Assembly (NCBI GenBank): GCA_910576775.1
Contig: CAJTJV010000039.1
Location: 1 to 22,858, forward strand
Source: an uncultured Muribaculaceae bacterium
GTDB taxonomy: Bacteria; Bacteroidota; Bacteroidia; Bacteroidales; Muribaculaceae
DNA length: 22,858 nt
Direction of reading: 5' to 3'
Part shown: piece by piece, positions 17,027 through 22,858 of the stretch
How positions within the stretch are numbered: position 1 is the first letter of the stretch
How the letters are laid out: each line of letters begins with the position of its first letter
Notes under the pieces: model-generated
The model's database searches: none
The model's input: the letters and a program-made list of their open reading frames with translations, nothing else
What the model was told of the DNA's origin: nothing
Translations under genes and position numbers: made by a program

Positions 17027-19493
17027 TGGGATAGCCTATATAGTAAATGGAGGAATTGTCAATATTTAAGGTGAATTTGGAGAAGCTTTTTACAATCGCA
17101 TAGTAATGCCGGAAATCGTCACTGGCGTAAATGGTGAGATCCGGTATTTCCATATTGTTTTTCGGCATTAAAATAGCAATGCTGCCATTCGGGATGCAGT
17201 TTTCAGGCAATCTGGAGGCTCTGAGATTATATGTGAAATTCGGCATGATGATTACGTTTCTGTTAGCGTACTTGGAAATGCCGAAATGCGATATATCATC
17301 CAGGTATTTGTCATAGCCCGGAATGTGGATTAAAGTTCCGTCATCCAGGATGTTCTTTGATTTAAGAACCCAATAATGTCCGGAATCCTGTAGGAAACGC
17401 TTGGTTATCTGACGGTCTCTTATAAAATTAAAAATATCCAGTTCGAGGTTTTGTATAAAGTTGTCGAACCACGCATCGCGGTATAGAAGCCATACCTTGT
17501 CATGGTAGATATAACCTTGCGGGTGACGCATTTTTATCCCTGAAAGGTAGTTGGTGACGGTACAGCCGGCTCTATGTGTTGAAGAGAAATGGATAGAAAT
17601 GATTTCAACGAATACTTTTTTGAAAAATCGGACACCGAAATCACAGATAGAAACTATAGGAATATTTTCATAAATGTTTCGAACGCTCGCATATTCATCC
17701 GCCATTACAAAATTCTTGGGAATAATGCAGACAATCTCATCCGCGTATTCTCTGAAACGTATCATGAAAAGGGCGAAAAGATTTTTTGTCCTGTGAAGAT
17801 TCGTTGGGATGGAAGGGTAAGAAACCGGCGCTTTCCCGTAAGGAGGATTTGAAATGACAAGATCGTAGTGATGCTCAGGCTCGAAAGTCAAAAAATCCGA
17901 ATGGATAAAATTGATTGTAACGTTAGACCCTACGTTTATGAAATGCAGGGCGTGACGAAGGTCTTCGATTGTCTGTTCGTTGATTTCTACAGCATCAATG
18001 ATGACGCGTTCACAGTCCGAGAACAAGGAGCATATTTGAGGAATAAAGGCTCCGAGACCAACGGCCGGCTCAAGAATCCTGACGGTATTTCTATCTATAT
18101 TTATGTCTTTGATTGCGTCGAATACAACACATTGAGGGGTGTAAAATGCCCCCGAATCCTTGGCATCCTCAATCTGTTGTTCCTTTAAAAATGTATGGAT
18201 ATAGAAATTTGAGGAAAGATTGGGGTCTGCCAGATATTCGGGAACTGATTCTTCATCGAATGATGATACAAAATCTTCGAAATCCAGCAATTGACGGATT
18301 TTCTCTGAAATCTGGGCAATAATATAGGTCGGCACAGCTTCGCCGATACATCGGCGGATATTCAGTTCGTTGGCTTTAAGGTAGGCGTTGGATTTCTCGG
18401 CTGTTACGGTAGAGTCGGTGGTCGTCCATCTGAATGAAGGCGGAATCGTCATCAGTCGCATAAGTTCCCGGATACTCAGTACCCGATTGTCCGACGGGTG
18501 TATGGTGTCCTGACTCGCAAGCTGATCGTTACGCGTGGCTATGCAGGCTCCGGGTTTATTCCAGAACAGGCGACGATATTTGTTGCCCATATAGGAACCC
18601 TTCAGTTTCACTTTCGAACCGCTTTTATCTATCTTGTATGGTTGTCTTTCCGTTTCTTGATTGAATGCGCTTTCTCCTTCCGCGAGGTTCTCAATCCAGG
18701 GAAGCATGTATTCGGGGAAAGGTCTTGCGAAATGCAGATAATCAGAAGAATCCTTTTCGCCGAAAGCAAGGCGCGGAAGGTCTCCGATAGAATCTGACAG
18801 AGAAATTTCCTCGCTTCTGGTGGGAAACAGATTGAGAGGCGAGATGTTCTTGAGATCTCGACGGGTTCCGATTACGATAGTTCTCGGACGGCTTGAAGGA
18901 ATACCATAGTCCTTGAAATTGATGATTTTAGCATAAATATAATAATCTTCGCCAAGGTTGAGATTTATGCTTTCTTCAATCGACATATCACGTCCCGATA
19001 TATCGGTGCATACTGTTTTCAGGAAGGCTCGGACGTTTTCAAAAATGAAAATCTTGGGCCGGAGTTCCTTTATAATCTTAATAGCTTCGACCACAAGGGA
19101 ATTTCTTATCTGTTCGTCGTCGGTTTTTTTATAATTGGCGACAGACATGCCCTGACATGGTGGTGTTGCCATAACCACATCCAAATCAGTAAGACCGTGG
19201 TTTTGTTTCCAGAATGCAATCGCTTCAAAAATGTGGGATTTTGTCTCTTGTTTACGGATGTCCCCGCTTATATATCCGTTTTCAAAGCGGCATTTCTTGT
19301 TGGCGCGTTGAATGTCGAGCCTCCCCTCAAGAAGCTCGTTGGTGGCTATGCATTCGTAATCAGACTTGGAGAATCCGTAGCAACCTACGCCGGCACTGCT
19401 GAATAGGCTTACATAAGACCGTTTGGAACCCAGAAGAAATGTTTCCTCTGCGGGCAAGTTTAAGGCTTCATCATGTAGTCTATTCTTTTTCAT
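17010..19493 (-). CDS. Fused cytosine-C5 and adenine-N6 DNA methyltransferase
   Basis: This 827-residue protein joins two complete modification enzymes. Residues 26 to about 400 are a C5-methyltransferase: motif I SLFSSAGVGCYGF (29-41), motif IV TPPCQGMS with nucleophile Cys113, motif VI FENVR (151-155), motif VIII SRPRTIVIG (201-209), and motif X GEAVP (384-388). The target-recognition segment between VIII and IX is short. Residues about 445-827 are a gamma-class N6-adenine methyltransferase: GAFYTP (motif X), LEPAVGLGAF (motif I, 474-483), SNPPYG (motif IV, 548-553), followed by a TaqI-like C-terminal specificity region. All catalytic residues of both are present, so both activities are expected. 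The overlapping HNH gene suggests an R-M system with an asymmetric site, each strand protected by a different base. The gene is AT-rich relative to flanking housekeeping genes, suggesting acquisition. Confidence 0.9.
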   Translation of the reverse strand: MKKNRLHDEALNLPAEETFLLGSKRSYVSLFSSAGVGCYGFSKSDYECIATNELLEGRLDIQRANKKCRFENGYISGDIRKQETKSHIFEAIAFWKQNHGLTDLDVVMATPPCQGMSVANYKKTDDEQIRNSLVVEAIKIIKELRPKIFIFENVRAFLKTVCTDISGRDMSIEESINLNLGEDYYIYAKIINFKDYGIPSSRPRTIVIGTRRDLKNISPLNLFPTRSEEISLSDSIGDLPRLAFGEKDSSDYLHFARPFPEYMLPWIENLAEGESAFNQETERQPYKIDKSGSKVKLKGSYMGNKYRRLFWNKPGACIATRNDQLASQDTIHPSDNRVLSIRELMRLMTIPPSFRWTTTDSTVTAEKSNAYLKANELNIRRCIGEAVPTYIIAQISEKIRQLLDFEDFVSSFDEESVPEYLADPNLSSNFYIHTFLKEQQIEDAKDSGAFYTPQCVVFDAIKDINIDRNTVRILEPAVGLGAFIPQICSLFSDCERVIIDAVEINEQTIEDLRHALHFINVGSNVTINFIHSDFLTFEPEHHYDLVISNPPYGKAPVSYPSIPTNLHRTKNLFALFMIRFREYADEIVCIIPKNFVMADEYASVRNIYENIPIVSICDFGVRFFKKVFVEIISIHFSSTHRAGCTVTNYLSGIKMRHPQGYIYHDKVWLLYRDAWFDNFIQNLELDIFNFIRDRQITKRFLQDSGHYWVLKSKNILDDGTLIHIPGYDKYLDDISHFGISKYANRNVIIMPNFTYNLRASRLPENCIPNGSIAILMPKNNMEIPDLTIYASDDFRHYYAIVKSFSKFTLNIDNSSIYYIGYPNGTVQ

Positions 19494-19594
19494 TTTGTTA
19501 AATATGTTCTCTATATGGGATTTTCAACATTTATTTCGGCTTACGCCAGAAAGCTGCGGCATTTATATGGGCAGATTTGCTTTGTTCGTTCATG

Positions 19595-19602
19595 CAAAGG
19601 TA
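19595..19602 (-). promoter_or_regulatory. Likely -7 box of the R-M cassette
   Basis: The minus strand reads TACCTTTG followed by CA, one of the commonest forms of the Bacteroidota -7 element. No TTTG is found at the expected -33 distance, so the promoter may be weak or depend on a regulator. The leader to the ATG at 19493 would be about 95 bases. Confidence 0.5.
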
Positions 19603-19775
19603 CGAAAAAATACAAGAGCGTAGCTTCCGGCGAAAGAAAAACTTACGGACGTTTAATGGCTTGTATCCGCGTTATAATTTTGCCACTGTCGTATTTTCAA
19701 AAGAAGCGTTTATTCCGGGAAATGGAATGTGTCGCCGGTACGTTATCGGGTTGTTAAATAGTGGTTTACATATGT

Positions 19776-19809
19776 GAAAGCGAAAGAATTTTGCTTTTCT
19801 TTCGCTTTC
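19776..19809. other. Perfect 11-bp inverted repeat after the sigma operon
   Basis: GAAAGCGAAAG (19776-19786) pairs perfectly with CTTTCGCTTTC (19799-19809) around a 12-base loop. It lies about 50 bases past the end of the last gene of the sigma operon. It could end that transcript, but no T-run follows on the minus strand, so a protein-binding site is equally possible. Confidence 0.5.
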
Positions 19810-19859
19810 TTTCGTATTTACGGATTGAAGATATGTCGGGAGGAAATTTTTATTGGAGT

Positions 19860-20582
19860 TTATTGTCCGAGTTTCTTTTTCCTTTCGATTTCGGCTTGCC
19901 GGAGTTCCTGTTCGTGATTGTTGATTACGACTTTCTGCTCGGCATGGTTGTGGTTGATGATAGTTGTGGTTGCAGATGAAGATGTGGAAGATGACGATGA
20001 ATGCACCTCTACTACATGTCTGCGCGCTTTTGCCGCTTCCGCGCGTGCTCTGGCAGCAGCTTTCCTGCCCTCTGCGGCAGCTTTTTTTGCTTCTGCGGCT
20101 TTCCGTCGGCTCTCTTCTGCAAGTTTTTTCTGTCCTTCGGCGGTGAGGCTCTGAATATCTTCGATTACTCCGGATGATATTATATTTACGCCGCTGATAT
20201 CATCGGATTTTACGGTGACGAGAAACTGTTTGTTTCTGCTGTCGGATTCCAGTTTGCAGCTCCAGCAGCGGCCATTGTCGGTGAAACGCATCACGATGGT
20301 CTTGTTCTTGGGTCTGGAGCCGGATTCGGAATAATAGTCGGATTCGTGAGCATGGCTCTTCAAAGTGCTGTAGATATGTCTGTAAAGTTTTGAAGAGCTG
20401 AAGCGGAAATCGTATGTGGCGTTGGTGATTTCGTGAGTATCCGGTGCGCGGCTCACGGCGACAGTCTTGTCAACGTCGGAATTGGTGTTGAGATCGCCGA
20501 CGAGTCCCTCGCACCAGTTTTTCGCTTGTGCGAAGCCGGCGGCGAGCGCCAGAGCCATGATAATTATTGTCAAACGTTTCAT
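19860..20582 (-). CDS. Secreted protein with charged helix, sigma operon
   Basis: I do not recognise the family of this 240-residue protein. It has a signal peptide (MKRLTIIIMALALAAGFAQA), so it is exported to the periplasm or beyond. Residues about 55-140 look like a small folded domain (RFSSSKLYRHIYSTLKSH, then MRFTDNGRCWSCKLE). Residues 146-187 are an Ala/Lys/Arg/Glu-rich helix, probably a coiled coil. They are followed by a Ser/Thr run (about 195-205), a HNH-like polar stretch (IINHNHAEQ, not a nuclease motif) and a final charged helix. It is the last gene of the GIN/sigma/anti-sigma operon, 21 bases after the anti-sigma-like gene, and may be an effector or sensor of that envelope circuit; this is inference. 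Confidence 0.72.
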   Translation of the reverse strand: MKRLTIIIMALALAAGFAQAKNWCEGLVGDLNTNSDVDKTVAVSRAPDTHEITNATYDFRFSSSKLYRHIYSTLKSHAHESDYYSESGSRPKNKTIVMRFTDNGRCWSCKLESDSRNKQFLVTVKSDDISGVNIISSGVIEDIQSLTAEGQKKLAEESRRKAAEAKKAAAEGRKAAARARAEAAKARRHVVEVHSSSSSTSSSATTTIINHNHAEQKVVINNHEQELRQAEIERKKKLGQ

Positions 20583-20603
20583 GATTCTTTGGTTGTGTTG
20601 GTT

Positions 20604-21107
20604 TTATTCGTATATTCCGTCGGTGTATGTGGCGGCGCTCTCGGAGTTGAGCATGCTGATGCGCAGGTCTATTTCCCGCTCCAGGCATTCACCGTCGAGT
20701 ATGGCTGCCTCTATTTCTGCTCTTATTTCTGCGTCACCCGTCATAATCTTACCGTCGCGCATGACATAGCTTCCTTCGTAGGATGACGGAGCGGTGAAAT
20801 CAATGGTGCTGCGCAACGGACTGAAACAAAATATAACCGCAATGACGGCTGCCACAGAGCCCCACCATAGGAATGGGCGCCACTGTTTGCGACGCGGCAT
20901 AGCTGCCGGAGCCGGAAGGGCTTCCTCTTTCATTCCGGAAGCGTACCATCCGAACATGTCGCGGTAAGCCTCGTATTCCGGCGGAATATCCGCGCCGGAG
21001 TGGAAAAAGGCCTCGAGGGCTTTTTCTTCGTCCCGGTTTGTGTTGCCGTCGAAGAATTTCTCGAGCATCCTGTCAAGGTTTTCGTTATCTATCCTTATAT
21101 CTTCCAT
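20604..21107 (-). CDS. Anti-sigma-factor-like single-span membrane protein
   Basis: This 167-residue protein has an acidic helical N-terminus (1-70; contains RMLEKFFDGNTNRDEEKALEAF split across two helices), a basic stop-transfer patch (PRRKQWR, 71-77), one membrane helix (about 79-96) and a ~70-residue periplasmic part. It starts 3 bases after the sigma-factor stop codon, the classic placement and topology of an anti-sigma factor holding its sigma at the inner membrane. No HxxxCxxC zinc motif of the ZAS family is present, so it would be of the zinc-free Bacteroidota type. The role is inferred from topology and context. Confidence 0.75.
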   Translation of the reverse strand: MEDIRIDNENLDRMLEKFFDGNTNRDEEKALEAFFHSGADIPPEYEAYRDMFGWYASGMKEEALPAPAAMPRRKQWRPFLWWGSVAAVIAVIFCFSPLRSTIDFTAPSSYEGSYVMRDGKIMTGDAEIRAEIEAAILDGECLEREIDLRISMLNSESAATYTDGIYE

Positions 21108-21110
21108 AAT

Positions 21111-21596
21111 TCATTTTTGCGGTTTGTAGAGTTCTCGTATTCTGTGTCGTGCACGCGAAAGAGCTGTGCGCACGGCGCCCGGAGTGGAATGTATCAGCAT
21201 GGCAATCTCCTCAGTCTCCATGTCTTCGAGATGTTTCATGCGCAGGACGGCCTGTTCTGTGTCGGGAAGCGCCGCGATGGCTGACAGGAGTTCGTCGGAA
21301 AGACTATTGTCGGAGTCCTCGCAGGCGATGTTGGGCAGCGATGTGCAGTCTACCGGGCTTGTGTTACGCCGGCGTAGCACATTAAGGCTCAGATTTCTTG
21401 CTATCACCCGCGCCGGAGCGTCGATGCAGGAATATTCCGACAGTCTGTCGCGCAGAAACCATAGCTTCAGGAATGTTTCCTGAACGACGTCCTGTGCCTC
21501 GTCCGGCCCGATTATCGACGCGGCTACCCGCAGCAGAGTCGGGCGTAGCCTCCCGGCTTCGCTTTCGAAGGTGCTGCGGGTGATTTCCTGCGTCAC
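21111..21596 (-). CDS. ECF-type RNA polymerase sigma-70 factor
   Basis: This 161-residue protein has region 2 at about 12-80 (DEAQDVVQETFLKLW, then RVIARNLSLNVLRRR) and region 4 at about 103-155 (LPDTEQAVLRMKHLEDMETE, then the helix-turn-helix TPGAVRTALSRARHRIREL). It lacks regions 1 and 3 as ECF sigmas do. It should direct RNA polymerase to a small regulon, probably envelope-related, under control of the membrane protein encoded next. It sits 29 bases after the GIN-domain gene, so it is expressed with it. Confidence 0.93.
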   Translation of the reverse strand: MTQEITRSTFESEAGRLRPTLLRVAASIIGPDEAQDVVQETFLKLWFLRDRLSEYSCIDAPARVIARNLSLNVLRRRNTSPVDCTSLPNIACEDSDNSLSDELLSAIAALPDTEQAVLRMKHLEDMETEEIAMLIHSTPGAVRTALSRARHRIRELYKPQK

Positions 21597-21625
21597 TTGC
21601 TATTTCGGTATTGAAAAAACTGTTC

Positions 21626-22657
21626 TTAGAATTGCTTGACTTTGTTCCTCCAACGGCCTTCTATCATTACGTTCGAAGGCTTGCCGTCATATTTGATTTC
21701 GCCTGAACCGTTGCAGAATGCGTTGAGCGATTTCAGTGCACAGCATTCTACATTCCCGACGCTTCGTGTTGTTGCCGAGGTGTTTGTAGCTTTAAGTCCG
21801 CGGGCATAGATGCAGCCGGAACTCCCCGATGAGAGTGAGGCTGTGGAGCATATTCCCGCCAGTTTGATGTTGCCGCTGGAATTGGTGCCGACTGCAACAT
21901 TGGTGGCTTTTACGGTCTTGATTTCGATATCACCGGCCGAGTTGGAGCCGACACTGATGTCGGGAGCGGATGCCTCGCCGATTTCTATGTCTCCGGCCGA
22001 GTTGGTGACAACATTGATGTTCATACCGGCATATACCTCAACGACATCGATGTCGCCGCTGGAGTTGGTGACTATCTTTGCCTCTTTTGCGGCTGCAATG
22101 GCACGCGTGTCGATATCGCCGGCCGAGTTGGCGATTAAAGATACATAGTTTCCCTTGAGGTTTCCTGTCCCGATGTCTCCGGCAGAATTGGTGCGGATAC
22201 TTATTTCGTCGGCTTCGATATTCATCGCGTCAATATCCCCGGCGCTGAGTACGGCAAGATCGATTTTTTCATTCTTAAGCTTTATATCACTTTTGATTTT
22301 TATGTCGCCTGCCGAAGCGGCTGTAAAACGCGTTACGTCGGGAGCGGAAATCTTCACATATGATTTGTGCGAGGATTTGATGTTCATATCTTCCTTGTAG
22401 TTCACTATTATCTCGGAGCCTTTGAGCGTCACCTTTATGTAAGGCATCAGGTTGTCGGGAGCGTAGATCTCGATGTCGCGCGGCCCTACGGTATAGATGA
22501 TGTCGAGCGAAGTGTTTGTCCGTACGGCGTCGAATGCGCCGGAGGTAACTTTGCGCGTTACATATTTTTTGCTCGGAGTGACGGTAGCGCCATAGGCCAT
22601 AGATGAGCTTGCGATGAGCAGAGATATGAAGATAAATGATTTGAGTATTGATTTCAT
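21626..22657 (-). CDS. GIN-domain (DUF2807) secreted beta-helix protein
   Basis: This 343-residue protein has a signal peptide (MKSILKSFIFISLLIASSSM, cleavage near AYG) and a DUF2807/head-GIN fold. The first part (30-110) contains the usual start of the family (RKVTSGAFDAVRTNTSLDI). Residues 113-320 consist of about 11 turns of near 20 residues, each marked by S-(A/S)-G-D-I at 115, 138, 158, 178, 199, 220, 240, 260, 280, 299 and 318, degenerating toward the C-terminus. The regular spacing predicts a right-handed beta-helix with aligned SAGDI ladders. Known relatives are periplasmic or surface proteins often beside ECF sigma genes; their biochemical role is unsettled. It is the first gene of the operon, with a promoter-like site upstream. 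Confidence 0.85.
   Translation of the reverse strand: MKSILKSFIFISLLIASSSMAYGATVTPSKKYVTRKVTSGAFDAVRTNTSLDIIYTVGPRDIEIYAPDNLMPYIKVTLKGSEIIVNYKEDMNIKSSHKSYVKISAPDVTRFTAASAGDIKIKSDIKLKNEKIDLAVLSAGDIDAMNIEADEISIRTNSAGDIGTGNLKGNYVSLIANSAGDIDTRAIAAAKEAKIVTNSSGDIDVVEVYAGMNINVVTNSAGDIEIGEASAPDISVGSNSAGDIEIKTVKATNVAVGTNSSGNIKLAGICSTASLSSGSSGCIYARGLKATNTSATTRSVGNVECCALKSLNAFCNGSGEIKYDGKPSNVMIEGRWRNKVKQF
21692..22321 (-). repeat. Eleven ~60-bp units coding for SAGDI turns
   Basis: The recurring plus-strand string GCCGAGTTGG (or GCTGGAGTTGG), preceded by ATATCNCCGG-like bases, marks each unit. The units encode the SAGDI turns of the GIN-domain protein. They are degenerate and in frame, so they are coding repeats. 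Confidence 0.8.
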
Positions 22658-22703
22658 AGTTTTATTTTTTTGCGTTTTTCGACGTCGTCAATATAATGAC
22701 ACA

Positions 22704-22735
22704 CTAAGATACCGGAATATTACATCACCCGCAAA
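22704..22735 (-). promoter_or_regulatory. Promoter-like site for the GIN/sigma operon
   Basis: The minus strand reads TTTG (22732-22735) after a run of T, then 20 bases, then TATCTTAG (22704-22711), one base away from TAnnTTTG. It lies about 47 bases before the ATG. A perfect palindrome CGACGTCG (22680-22687) sits between the two and could bind a regulator. Self-regulation by the ECF sigma is possible but not shown. Confidence 0.45.
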
Positions 22736-22782
22736 AAAAGTATTGCTTTTATTATCCCACACTCCGGAATTCAGACTTCGGC

Positions 22783-22858
22783 CACGGCTCTTTCATTTAG
22801 GATATTTTTGTGCATGTATCGTGAGAGCCTCGGAGAGGCGTCATAATGTGAAAACCCC
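22783..22858 (+). repeat. Right copy of 76-bp inverted repeat (runs to window end)
   Basis: This is the reverse complement of 30-105 with two mismatches. It reads outward, as the left copy does. It contains TATTTTTG (22803-22810) and the hairpin GCCTC (22827-22831)/GAGGC (22835-22839). It ends at the last base of the window with CCCC, precisely where the left copy enters the terminator stem, so the repeat probably continues outside. Confidence 0.8.

Larger units (their letters stand above)
19494..19859. other. Intergenic region between sigma operon and R-M cassette
   Basis: These 366 bases hold no convincing gene; four overlapping plus-strand frames are short and unlike any family. The region contains a -7 box for the methyltransferase (19595-19602), two tiny open frames in its leader (19524-19562 and 19498-19530) and an inverted repeat near the end of the upstream operon (19776-19809). 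Confidence 0.6.

Noticed and set aside
19494..19859. Short plus-strand frames between the sigma operon and the R-M cassette, considered as a control (C) protein gene
   Set aside because: They overlap each other, show no helix-turn-helix pattern and run against the strand of the cassette.
30..22858. Inverted repeat considered as the ends of a transposon or integrative element
   Set aside because: No transposase, integrase, relaxase or phage gene lies between the copies, and the segment carries essential housekeeping genes; reported as an unexplained repeat instead.

Overview
The window looks like chromosomal DNA of a gut-type Bacteroidales bacterium, most likely a relative of Muribaculaceae. 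The main evidence is several promoters of the Bacteroidota form TTTG-N19/20-TAnnTTTG, BspA-type leucine-rich repeat proteins with C-terminal sorting tails, a PorZ-like type IX secretion (T9SS) protein, a GIN-domain/ECF-sigma operon, and almost no Shine-Dalgarno sequences. The family assignment is inference; I could not run any database search. All genes except corA lie on the minus strand.

Layout from left to right. Positions 1-236 hold a terminator, one copy of a 76-bp sequence that recurs inverted at the far right end, and the terminator of the first gene. Positions 237-3139 hold two tandem BspA-like LRR genes with 16 and 6 repeats and near-identical ends. Positions 3331-6095 hold a lipoprotein beta-N-acetylhexosaminidase (GH20) downstream of dtd. 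corA (6216-7139, plus strand) converges on panB (7147-7968). Positions 8154-9154 are a decayed AlbA_2/ATPase-type gene with two frameshifts, a nonsense codon and an internal deletion. Positions 9210-15585 are a compact housekeeping cluster transcribed leuS, rdgB, porZ, unknown 177-aa protein. Positions 15716-19493 are a restriction-modification cassette: one polypeptide that fuses a cytosine-C5 and an adenine-N6 methyltransferase, overlapping an HNH nuclease gene. Positions 19860-22657 are a four-gene operon: GIN-domain beta-helix protein, ECF sigma factor, anti-sigma-like membrane protein, and a secreted protein with a highly charged helix. The last 76 bases are the second copy of the inverted repeat, which runs to the end of the window.

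How the genes fit together. PorZ belongs to the T9SS attachment machinery, and the LRR proteins look like its cargo, so secretion apparatus and clients share the window. The R-M cassette and the decaying AlbA_2 gene are AT-richer than their neighbours and look like acquired, turnover-prone inserts among conserved genes. The most interesting candidate system is the fused dual-chemistry methyltransferase with its HNH partner, whose architecture predicts an asymmetric (type IIS-like) recognition site. The outward-facing inverted repeat that bounds nearly the whole window is the main unexplained structural signal.
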